Source: an uncultured Spirochaetales bacterium (GTDB lineage: Bacteria; Spirochaetota; Spirochaetia; Sphaerochaetales; Sphaerochaetaceae). From it: 41,190 nucleotides of DNA. Location: positions 1 to 41,190 of the forward strand of contig CASEGX010000122.1 in NCBI GenBank assembly GCA_949287505.1. Direction: 5' to 3'. The translations under genes were made by a program, and so were the position numbers. Position 1 is the first letter of the stretch, and each line of letters begins with the position of its first letter. The notes under the pieces are model-generated. The model searched no databases. It was not told the origin of the DNA and saw nothing but the letters and a program-made list of their open reading frames with translations. This document shows positions 32,713 to 39,517 of the stretch, in pieces.

Positions 32713-32835
32713 TGAGAAATAACGGACTATATTGCATTTTCTGTCCTACTGACAAGTGCAATTGTTAGAAGAAAAAATCTTCTACATCTGTCCATGAGGG
32801 CTTAATAAGATAGCAGTCTTATCAAGCCCTTTTTG
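32713..32835 (+). ncRNA. Small RNA candidate with three hairpins and terminator
   Basis: TTGACC (32678-32683) and TACAGT (32701-32706), spacer 17, predict a start near 32713. Three consecutive stems follow: ATTGCATTT/AAGTGCAAT (32731-32739/32754-32762), TAGAAGA/TCTTCTA (32766-32772/32778-32784), and a 14-bp stem with one mismatch (32797-32810/32817-32830) followed by TTTTTG, a good terminator. No protein-coding frame explains it. It ends just before the 3' end of the convergent immA gene. It could also serve merely as a terminator for a longer transcript. Confidence 0.45.
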
Positions 32836-32837
32836 CT

Positions 32838-33989
32838 TCAAATGTTATCATCTGTCGCCTCCTTTATTTGCATACTTCTATTTGGAACAACAACGAATCG
32901 ATCGTCATTACCAATATATTTTATAATTTCCTCTGGATATAGATTAAATGTTCTGACTATATCCATTGGTGTAATAAGGTTCTTTTCAAACGCAAAATCA
33001 TATGCTGTGGTCACATAATAAGGCTTCTCAGGAGGAAAAGCGTTGTCTCCAGGCTCTTCTTTTCTCCATCCTTTTTTTGAGAGATCTATGTAAAAGTATT
33101 TGTAGTGATCCCTATCCAGTTTTCCAACTTCAAACATTCTCCGTCCAATAGCAGCAACTGACATACGCCAATAACCTTTAAGACGTACTGCTTCTTTAAC
33201 GTTGGAGTACCCAACAGAATCCCTAAAAACGCTAAAGGGCATCATAAAAGCATTGGCAAATCTATGGGCTTGCTGTTCAGCTTTAGCATGAAACTGCTCA
33301 TAGGATTCTTTACTCCAATTGCTGTGAAGAATAATGTGGCCAAGTTCATGCGCAAGAGTGAAACGCTGTCTGAAATAGGTGAGCCTGTTATTATAAATAA
33401 TTACAGGGTGTTTCAAATCATTCTCATCTTTGAATGTTACATTAACAGAATCTATAGTTTCTGGAAGGTCATATCCAAAGCATATGATTCCATGATTCTC
33501 CATAAGTGCAATCAGATTTATGATTGGATAGTCACCAAGGCCGAACTCATCTCTCATTTGTTTTGCATATGATTCTATTTTCTCATCTGAAATCAGAGTC
33601 TCAGGGGTATTTTCCTTTGCCCTTGTCTGTATATCTTCAGTTGCAATCCTTACCTTCTGTATCAAGAAGGACAAGAACATAGAAAACCGTTTCAATACAA
33701 GGGAAACCTGCTCATTGTCACGTTTTCGTGCACTAGCAAAACTTCTGAATGTTATAGGTGTGCACACTTTAAGATTTGCTGTATACTCGGAATAAAAGAA
33801 ATCAACAGGCTTCTTTAAGATAGAAGAAAGATTCGCCATTGTCTCTATAGTAGGACTCAAAGTTTTTCCTCCTTCTAAAGCAGAAACGGCAGCTCGTGAC
33901 AGGTTCAAACTCCTTGCGAGTTCGGCCTGTGAAATTCCAAGCTCCTGTCTTGCTTCTTTTATTTGTTCGCCGATTATTTTCTTTTCCAT
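32838..33989 (-). CDS. XRE-family repressor with ImmA/IrrE metallopeptidase domain
   Basis: Residues 8-62 of this 383-residue protein are a helix-turn-helix of the XRE type (GISQAELARSLNLSRAAVSALEGG). Residues about 130-260 form an ImmA/IrrE peptidase domain with zinc motif HELGH (214-218) and the third ligand Glu238 in AEQQAHRFANAFMMP. Such fusions act as SOS- or signal-responsive switch proteins of mobile elements. It has no neighbouring cI-like gene in the window, so it may combine repressor and antirepressor roles itself. It is monocistronic on the minus strand and lacks an obvious Shine-Dalgarno. Confidence 0.9.
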   Translation of the reverse strand: MEKKIIGEQIKEARQELGISQAELARSLNLSRAAVSALEGGKTLSPTIETMANLSSILKKPVDFFYSEYTANLKVCTPITFRSFASARKRDNEQVSLVLKRFSMFLSFLIQKVRIATEDIQTRAKENTPETLISDEKIESYAKQMRDEFGLGDYPIINLIALMENHGIICFGYDLPETIDSVNVTFKDENDLKHPVIIYNNRLTYFRQRFTLAHELGHIILHSNWSKESYEQFHAKAEQQAHRFANAFMMPFSVFRDSVGYSNVKEAVRLKGYWRMSVAAIGRRMFEVGKLDRDHYKYFYIDLSKKGWRKEEPGDNAFPPEKPYYVTTAYDFAFEKNLITPMDIVRTFNLYPEEIIKYIGNDDRFVVVPNRSMQIKEATDDNI

Positions 33990-34156
33990 ACTTCGAACAT
34001 ATCAAAGAAAAACATATGCATCAAGTGTAAATTATGCGACTATAAAATATCCATATTGTCAAATTATAGTAAAAAAAAATGAAACTGCCCATCTCAGTAT
34101 AACATGCCTTTGGCAAAACTATCATGATATGGGCGTGGAAAACTCGCACATGATGC

Positions 34157-34342
34157 TTATGCCGAATACTTCTCCCCTGTAATCACCTGGAAATCCTCCT
34201 CGGTCAACTTCTGCAGCAATACCATATACCTCAGCCTATCGATATCCCAGCGCGCCGGGTAGTATCTCCTCGCCTTCTCTAAGACATCAGGGTCTGATTG
34301 AGGCTCATTAATGGCAAACGTGTTTGTGGCGAATGGATTCAC
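34157..34342 (-). CDS. XkdX-like small phage protein
   Basis: This 61-residue protein has the C-terminal signature of XkdX-family proteins, a short segment LQKLTEEDFQVITGEKY, here preceded by DIDRLRYMV. XkdX proteins lie next to tail-fibre and lysis genes in many phages; their role is unclear. The start appears to be GTG 34342, since a stop lies three codons upstream; no strong Shine-Dalgarno is visible. Confidence 0.6.
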   Translation of the reverse strand: MNPFATNTFAINEPQSDPDVLEKARRYYPARWDIDRLRYMVLLQKLTEEDFQVITGEKYSA

Positions 34343-34365
34343 ATTATTTCACACCAACACCCTCC

Positions 34366-34387
34366 CCATAACGCCGCAACGCGACAA
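34366..34387 (+). promoter_or_regulatory. 22-bp phage element, copy 2
   Basis: On the plus strand this starts CCATAACGCC and ends CAACGCGACAA, 21 of 22 identical to copy 3. It points toward the plus-strand lipoprotein gene, 94 bases upstream of its start. Between lies a GGCTTG-AAA-CAAGCC hairpin (34419-34433). Confidence 0.6.
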
Positions 34388-34480
34388 CTGCAAAGAACTG
34401 CAATAAGATGATTTGCGAGGCTTGAAACAAGCCCGGAATTTTTATTTGCATAGCCTAATTAAAGGTAAAGGAGAACCAAG

Positions 34481-34873
34481 GTGAAGAAGGTATTAATCGT
34501 ATCGATGATTGTGCTGATTGCAGCAGTGACTTTCGTCTCATGCACAGACAGGCCGGATCCAGCGCTTTTGCCGGAACCTGTCATTAACTTCAAAGCTGTA
34601 AAGGAAACGTTGGGAACAGGAATCAGAGTTGATCTTCTCAACATTGAAGAAACTCTGAATGATTTTTCTGTTGGAACAAATGTACATTGCCTCATTACAG
34701 ACGAATTGGGTAATACACTGTTCTCTGAAACATACGATAATCAGTATGAAATACACTCTCCCATATCAGCATTAGTTGATGATGTTGCCGTAGGAGAAGT
34801 CCTTACATGTACGGTCACATATGAGTACAGAGGTGTAACGACTTCAGCAACAGCAACAGATACCGTAGTGTAA
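34481..34873 (+). CDS. Small prophage lipoprotein
   Basis: GTG start at 34481 follows AAAGGAG. The product has 130 residues. Residues 1-21 are a lipoprotein signal with lipobox TFVSC (Cys21). The mature part has a Pro-rich linker and a beta-sandwich-like domain (FSVGTNVHCLITDELGNTLF, VGEVLTCTVTYEYRGVTTSA). It is the only complete plus-strand gene among its neighbours and has its own 22-bp phage element and terminator, so it is an independent transcription unit. Lone prophage lipoproteins are often superinfection-exclusion or surface-modifying factors; that role here is inference. Confidence 0.75.
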   Translation: MKKVLIVSMIVLIAAVTFVSCTDRPDPALLPEPVINFKAVKETLGTGIRVDLLNIEETLNDFSVGTNVHCLITDELGNTLFSETYDNQYEIHSPISALVDDVAVGEVLTCTVTYEYRGVTTSATATDTVV

Positions 34874-34917
34874 TTACAGCAAATCACTCTTCCAAAGATT
34901 TTTCATTATTCTACATA

Positions 34918-34955
34918 AGCCCGCAGTATACCAGCACTATCTGCGGGCTTTATTA
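34918..34955 (+). terminator. Terminator of the plus-strand lipoprotein gene
   Basis: AGCCCGCAG (34918-34926) pairs perfectly with CTGCGGGCT (34941-34949), followed by TTATTAT. It separates the lipoprotein gene from the silent tail-fibre cassette. Confidence 0.8.
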
Positions 34956-35019
34956 TATGAAGCATCTTGTTTGTCAAATATGTGAGAAACCTAGATACTA
35001 TCAGCAATACTGCTATAAG

Positions 35020-35158
35020 CGGCACATGCTCGTCCGGTGGCTCTGTGACAATAACAGCCTCAGGCACAATGACAGCATATGCAACTGCCTCCGGGTACAG
35101 CCAGAGTTCTACGGTAAGCAAGAGCTGCTCATATACATTGCCAGAACTGCCAGAGTTT
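35020..35158 (+). repeat. 139-bp inverted repeat, left arm
   Basis: This segment is identical over 139 bases to the reverse complement of 35795-35933. It encodes the shared tail-fibre stretch from GTCSSGGSVTITASGTMTAY to CSYTLPELPEF. Both arms end at the same codon boundary, directly before the variable C-terminus. Confidence 0.93.
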
Positions 35159-35467
35159 AGTCTGACAGGCGTTGGAACAAGCAAAATCTCTAAATATTAC
35201 AAACAATATTACTTCCGAATTAATGCTAGTGGCATGCCAACTGGAACAAAATACGAGTATGATCTTATCAACTCAAGTGGAGTTGCATTTTATAATGCTT
35301 CCACAACTAGTACTGGTTTAAAGAGAATTGAATTATATTCCTTTGATTATCAAGGGGTTGATATTGGATCACCTGGTGATTTGATTACTTTTCAGGTAAC
35401 TGCTTCTTGTACTGGATACCAATCCAGAACTGTAACGGCCTCAGCTAAAATGGCTGATAATACATAA
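35021..35467 (+). pseudogene. Silent alternative C-terminal cassette of the tail fibre
   Basis: The plus strand carries the shared fibre segment (35021-35158) followed in frame by a different 102-residue C-terminus (SLTGVGTSKISKYYKQYYF to AKMADNT) and a stop at 35467. There is no complete gene start or N-terminal fibre region in front of it, and a terminator blocks read-through from the lipoprotein gene, so it is not expressed in this orientation. The cassette is homologous but diverged from the expressed end; both share SG/PSGT- and VTAS(C/Y)TGY-type motifs. Inversion between the arms would fuse it to the fibre gene. Confidence 0.8.
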
Positions 35468-35488
35468 ATTAAAGAGAGAACAATAATA

Positions 35489-36877
35489 TCAGCTCATGTC
35501 AACAACAGTAAAACGACCCAAGGATTCAGTTCTTGAAATATAACCAGTGTAAGAAGCAGTTACAGAAACCTCTATATAAGGACTGCTTGACTTTATTGGA
35601 TATCCATTCCCGGCATTATGATAGTCCGTATTAAGCCTTCCTGTTCCAGTTATTGAATCAGTCCAAAGGACTTCAGTTCCTTTACTAAAAGTAAATGTAA
35701 ATAAAGTTCCAGATGGTATGCTATTTCCTCTGATATTTACAGTGCCGTTGATAGTGTAAAAACCATATGTTGAAAAAGAAACGTTATAAACCTCAAACTC
35801 TGGCAGTTCTGGCAATGTATATGAGCAGCTCTTGCTTACCGTAGAACTCTGGCTGTACCCGGAGGCAGTTGCATATGCTGTCATTGTGCCTGAGGCTGTT
35901 ATTGTCACAGAGCCACCGGACGAGCATGTGCCGGAAACTCCACATCCTGAATAATGGATTGTAGCTCCTGATGTGGAACAGCTGAAAGAAACGACATTGC
36001 CACTCTGTGAGATGGAGGGTGTGGCACATTTCGGAGCAGTATATGTGCATGTCCTGGAAACGGTATTGCTCTGCCTGTATCCGCTCCTTGTAGCATATGC
36101 ATAGATTGTTGTCGTAGACGAGATGGTGAAAGAGCCAGAATATACAGAATATGATCCACTTGCCCCTCTTCTGTAGTAAATCGTAGCTCCTGATGTAGAG
36201 CATGTGATTGTAACTCTATTCGTCGAGGAACTGAATGATATACTCGGGCTTGCACACTGAGGTGCAACATATGCCGGTATAGTTCCTGTCGTACTTGATG
36301 ACTGAGACTCATACAGTGCACTGCCATCATATCTGGCATATACCGTAACAGTCGTTGCAGAGGTTCCAATGCTAATGCTTATCGAGCTGGAAAGCGCATA
36401 AGAAGTACCATTAACATAAATCCTAGTACCGCTTGGATACGAAGAATAATTGCTTATCGTAACTCTGCCCTGAGAGCTTGATACGCGGCTTACTGAGATA
36501 CTTGGTGTAGGCAACTTTGATAAAGTCGCTTTAGCGAATCTGGCAATAAATGATGGAGATGGATTATATATGCTCTCCCCTACAGGAAAAGCTCTCAGAT
36601 AGTAATTACCACTTGATGTGACAGTGATGCCATTAGTCATATCGAAAACAGCATCGCTTTCTGTCGGATCTGACCCGACTTTATATCTTACGGTGACATT
36701 CCCATAGCCTGAGAAGTTATGCCGTAATTTTATTACAGCACTCTGATTCTTGCTTCCATAAGTGACAGAGACCATAGGTGCAGGCAGGAACCGCGGGTAT
36801 TTATTAGCCTGTTCCCTGAAATACTTTTTCATGCCACTCCAGAAAGCTCCTACTCCTGTACCACTCAGATAAGCCAT
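35489..36877 (-). CDS. Prophage tail-fibre/adhesin with switchable C-terminus
   Basis: Residues 1-115 of this 462-residue protein are a head domain shared with the next gene (GTGVGAFWSGMKKYF, FSGYGNVTVRYKVGSDPTES). Residues 120-360 contain tandem chitobiase C-terminal-like modules with repeats such as CSTSGATIYY and STVSKSCSYT. Residues about 316-361 are encoded by the inverted repeat, and 362-462 form the variable receptor-binding tip. The homologous alternative tip lies inverted just downstream, 21 bases beyond the stop. It is the last gene of the tail operon 38962-35489. Start ATG 36877; the ribosome-binding site is weak. It should determine host or receptor recognition. Confidence 0.85.
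   Translation of the reverse strand: MAYLSGTGVGAFWSGMKKYFREQANKYPRFLPAPMVSVTYGSKNQSAVIKLRHNFSGYGNVTVRYKVGSDPTESDAVFDMTNGITVTSSGNYYLRAFPVGESIYNPSPSFIARFAKATLSKLPTPSISVSRVSSSQGRVTISNYSSYPSGTRIYVNGTSYALSSSISISIGTSATTVTVYARYDGSALYESQSSSTTGTIPAYVAPQCASPSISFSSSTNRVTITCSTSGATIYYRRGASGSYSVYSGSFTISSTTTIYAYATRSGYRQSNTVSRTCTYTAPKCATPSISQSGNVVSFSCSTSGATIHYSGCGVSGTCSSGGSVTITASGTMTAYATASGYSQSSTVSKSCSYTLPELPEFEVYNVSFSTYGFYTINGTVNIRGNSIPSGTLFTFTFSKGTEVLWTDSITGTGRLNTDYHNAGNGYPIKSSSPYIEVSVTASYTGYISRTESLGRFTVVDMS
35795..35933 (-). repeat. 139-bp inverted repeat, right arm
   Basis: This is the exact reverse complement of 35020-35158 and lies inside the expressed tail-fibre gene (residues about 316-361). The 636 bases between the arms contain the two alternative C-termini, end to end. 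Confidence 0.93.
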
Positions 36878-36902
36878 GTTCCCAATTCCCCATTAATCTG
36901 TT

Positions 36903-37268
36903 TCAGAAAGTCACATTCAGAAGGAAGGAAGCAGATGCGATATAGGAGCTTCCAGACCCCGGAAATGCCTTTATGTAATATGTGCCTCTTGCAGATACGA
37001 CAGTACCGTTGACAGTATCAAGCTGTGCATCAGAAACCGTCGGTTCTGAGCCGAGCTTGTATCTTACGGTCACGCTGTCATATCCAGAGTAATTGTTATC
37101 TAGCTTGATTCTCGCGGAGCTTCCCGATACAGCCTCCACAGAACATACAGGGATCTGCAATGGCACTGACAAAGCCAGCACATTCGCATCAACATAATCT
37201 TTCACGTTGTCCCAAAGAAAGCCGACCCCGGCTCCATCAAGCATCTTATTGCTTACAGTATCCGGCAT
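36903..37268 (-). CDS. Short tail-fibre paralogue (head domain only)
   Basis: This 121-residue protein matches the first 115 residues of the following fibre gene: LDGAGVGFLWDNVKDYV against SGTGVGAFWSGMKKYF, and YSGYDSVTVRYKLGSEPTVS against FSGYGNVTVRYKVGSDPTES. It ends where the chitobiase-like modules begin in the long protein. It may be a separate fibre subunit, a chaperone-like partner, or the relic of a duplication. A good GAGGTGAT precedes the ATG. Confidence 0.75.
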   Translation of the reverse strand: MPDTVSNKMLDGAGVGFLWDNVKDYVDANVLALSVPLQIPVCSVEAVSGSSARIKLDNNYSGYDSVTVRYKLGSEPTVSDAQLDTVNGTVVSARGTYYIKAFPGSGSSYIASASFLLNVTF

Positions 37269-37278
37269 TCATCACCTC

Positions 37279-37962
37279 TTAACTTGCAGAACCGATTATC
37301 GAGGCAATCTCCTCTGTCGTCAGCGCTGCAGGGACTTTTGCGTCAACCTCTGTCTTTGAATATGTCTCTGTCTTCTTATAAACATCAGAAACATTGGCTT
37401 TCCCGGTGTCAAGCGTCGAGATGGATGATTCAATGGAATCAGTCTTGGTTTTCACAGCCTGAGGGGTGATTCCGCCATCTGTCTGCGTACCAAGGGAATT
37501 ATAAAGCTTTGCAATACCGGCAACTGATTCAGTAGCGGATGATATCTTTATCGTGATATTCCTGGAAGCATCAATCCAGGAAGCGGATGACGAGGAGTAA
37601 ACATACAGAACGATATCACCATCCCCGTCAGTGAGCGTGACAAGCAAGCCATCAAAGTCCTGAGGAACACGGGAGTAGTTAGTCTGGACATATGTATCAC
37701 ATGTCGTATCCACATCAGCAATCGTAGACTCAAGAATACCGCTGTTAACAGAAGACTTATTCAGTATCTTGATTGCATTTAGATTGTTGATAAGAGTCTG
37801 TATCTGTTCCGATGACAGCGTCTCATTTTTCTTGTAGTAATTAACCAGTGCAGAATTGATTGCACTGGAAACCTCTGTCGCCCCATACTTTTCTGCGAGG
37901 AGTGCCACAACCTGAGCCCAAACCTGTTCCAATCCCGTAAGATTGAGGAATTTTTCCGCCAT
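37279..37962 (-). CDS. Prophage tail-fibre/virion protein
   Basis: This 227-residue protein starts MAEKFLNLTGLEQVWAQVV after AAAGGAG, four bases after the T7-like fibre gene. A helical first half is followed by a beta segment (DFDGLLVTLTDGDGDIVLYV) and a coiled-coil-like region (TKTDSIESSISTLDTGKAN). The C-terminus LTTEEIASIIGSAS is nearly the same as the one in the upstream fibre protein. It is probably a trimeric fibre or fibre-attachment subunit; no exact family is recognised. Confidence 0.72.
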   Translation of the reverse strand: MAEKFLNLTGLEQVWAQVVALLAEKYGATEVSSAINSALVNYYKKNETLSSEQIQTLINNLNAIKILNKSSVNSGILESTIADVDTTCDTYVQTNYSRVPQDFDGLLVTLTDGDGDIVLYVYSSSSASWIDASRNITIKISSATESVAGIAKLYNSLGTQTDGGITPQAVKTKTDSIESSISTLDTGKANVSDVYKKTETYSKTEVDAKVPAALTTEEIASIIGSAS

Positions 37963-37966
37963 ATTT

Positions 37967-38962
37967 TCAATTCTCCTTTAATAGATTGTTTTTCGTATTT
38001 GTGCCGATAACAGAAGCAATTTCTTCTGAAGATAGCGCACAGTCCGGTGCTATCTGGTCCGGCATAAGAGTAAAGCCATCAGGCAATAGATCAACCACAT
38101 TCACCCTATCACAGGAAATAATCCTTACCTCCGCACCATCAACAGGCGGAGGCAGTTTGAATGTAATTTTCATTCTATTCCTATCAAGTTCTTGGATAAG
38201 ATATGGGACACCCTCATTCTTCGGGTCCGTGTACCATACCTGTGTATTCGTCCATTCAGTATTAAGGTTATGCTCAATGAGAAATTCTGTATCGGATCCA
38301 TTTCCCACTGTTACGCGCAGACCAGGGTGGAGCATTCCTTCCATCTGAGCATGAAGACTAGATACTTCTTCCTTATCAGTTGCTATCTGTTCCTGTATCT
38401 CAATGATTTTAAGAAGCGTTTTCCTAGCCTCTTCACTTGCTTCTACGGCTCCCTCGAAGTTCGAATACATCACGACTTTATTTCCATCGTCACCGAACCC
38501 TATGATTTTCCCAGCTCTTTCAGCTGGTCCCGGAAAAACAAGATCTGCAGGACTTTCTGAAATTGGAAGCTTGAACGACCTCGAGGCAATCTCCGTGAGC
38601 TGCTGTGTGATGGCAGTCAGTTTATCAAGAGAGCCCTCCAGAACCTCTGCATCAAAAGAATCACCATTTCTCAGATCAACATCCTGCTCCGGTTTCACAT
38701 ATCTTTCGATTACAAGCTTTCTTGCATTCTCTGGAAAAACATACCCTGGATTGAATACAACCTTAATAACGCCTGTATCATTTTCCGGAATAGACAGACT
38801 CCACCCAGACTCTAGATAGGGGTTATTTCCATCTGCTAGCGACAGGCTTACACTGATATCAGCATGGGAAAAGATCCTGAAAGGTATCTCATATCCGCTC
38901 TCAATAGGAATGGATATACCCTCTATATCGTAAATTATCTTCCTTTCTACAGATGTAAGCAC
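37967..38962 (-). CDS. Tail-fibre protein with T7-type N-terminal attachment domain
   Basis: GTG 38962 follows AGGAG. This 331-residue protein has an N-terminal 110-residue beta-rich domain (VERKIIYDIEGISIPIESGY, RKLVIERYVKPEQDVDLRNG) like the domain that joins T7-type fibres to the tail, then a long helical shaft (VEASEEARKTLLKIIEIQEQ). A C-terminal beta region follows (VTVGNGSDTEFLIEHNLNTE, QVWYTDPKNEG), and the end tag is LSSEEIASVIG. It heads the tail-fibre operon and lies 49 bases after phage element copy 3. It suggests a podovirus-like prophage. Confidence 0.8.
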   Translation of the reverse strand: MLTSVERKIIYDIEGISIPIESGYEIPFRIFSHADISVSLSLADGNNPYLESGWSLSIPENDTGVIKVVFNPGYVFPENARKLVIERYVKPEQDVDLRNGDSFDAEVLEGSLDKLTAITQQLTEIASRSFKLPISESPADLVFPGPAERAGKIIGFGDDGNKVVMYSNFEGAVEASEEARKTLLKIIEIQEQIATDKEEVSSLHAQMEGMLHPGLRVTVGNGSDTEFLIEHNLNTEWTNTQVWYTDPKNEGVPYLIQELDRNRMKITFKLPPPVDGAEVRIISCDRVNVVDLLPDGFTLMPDQIAPDCALSSEEIASVIGTNTKNNLLKEN

Positions 38963-39010
38963 TGATCAATCTCCTGTCTTCGAGATAGATAGTAAAACAG
39001 AAGTCAAGCA

Positions 39011-39032
39011 TTGTCGCGTTGCGGCGTTACGG
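39011..39032 (-). promoter_or_regulatory. 22-bp phage element, copy 3
   Basis: On the minus strand this starts CCGTAACGCC and ends CAACGCGACAA. It points toward the tail-fibre operon, 49 bases before its GTG start, and lies just upstream of the toxin 2 promoter on the other strand. Confidence 0.6.
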
Positions 39033-39191
39033 AGGAATTTTCAGGGTTGAAAGAGAGCGGAGAAATCGCAATACTGACAACGGCACTGTTTGAAAAAGCG
39101 GTAGGCGGTTTGACCTCTTGATTTCTGGTTATCGGATGTCAGGAGGCGTTGCTTCCTGACTCTTCGGCACTGAAGGGAAAAGGAGGCGCTT

Positions 39192-39263
39192 ATGACGGAT
39201 TTTGAAATACTGTCACTGGTGATAGCTATCATCAGCATGGTAATGATTGTTCTGAAAAAGTAA
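39192..39263 (+). CDS. Type I toxin-like 23-residue membrane peptide, module 2
   Basis: The peptide begins MTDFEILSLVIAIIS and ends in LKK, with the same length and layout as the peptide at 32329-32400. AAAAGGAGG lies seven bases before the ATG. TTGAAA (39047-39052) and AATACT (39070-39075), spacer 17, predict an mRNA start at 39082, leaving a 110-base leader. The leader holds a 10-bp hairpin GTCAGGAGGC/GCTTCCTGAC (39138-39160) and a start segment GGCACTG..GGTAGGCGG complementary to the 3' segment at 39318-39341. A 3' hairpin begins at the stop codon (39262-39297). Confidence 0.72.
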   Translation: MTDFEILSLVIAIISMVMIVLKK

Positions 39264-39347
39264 GCCGCCCTTTTGATGTAGCGATCAAGGACGGCTCAAT
39301 AGCTCAATTGTCGTGAGGTCAGCCGCCTATCGGCAGTGCCTCTTTCT
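39254..39347 (-). ncRNA. Antisense RNA (antitoxin) of type I module 2
   Basis: On the minus strand TTCACA (39382-39377) and TATATT (39359-39354), spacer 17, predict a start at A39347, the first base of AGAAAGAGGCACTGCC. The hairpin 39297-39262 followed by TACTTTTTC ends it near 39254. It overlaps the toxin stop codon and 3' region. Start base, first 21 bases (one mismatch) and layout match antisense RNA 1. Confidence 0.65.
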
Positions 39348-39517
39348 AACCTGAATATAACATAGCTTGCTCTGATTGTGAAGAATCATCTTCTCTCCAT
39401 GATGCAAGCCCTCAAAAGACTAGGTTCGCTAGTAACACATGGCACAGGGCCCGCTTTCATCTGATGAGGACTCTAAGATATTTCTTAATTGCAAATGACT
39501 AAAAAGTCAATTTCAAT

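Noticed and set aside
34957-35160. Cys-rich 67-codon frame at the left repeat arm
   Set aside because: It is an out-of-frame reading of the 139-bp repeat and reappears on the other strand for the same reason.
39455-39480. CTGATGAG resembling a hammerhead ribozyme core
   Set aside because: No GAAA core segment follows at the required place, and flanking bases do not form the three stems on either strand.
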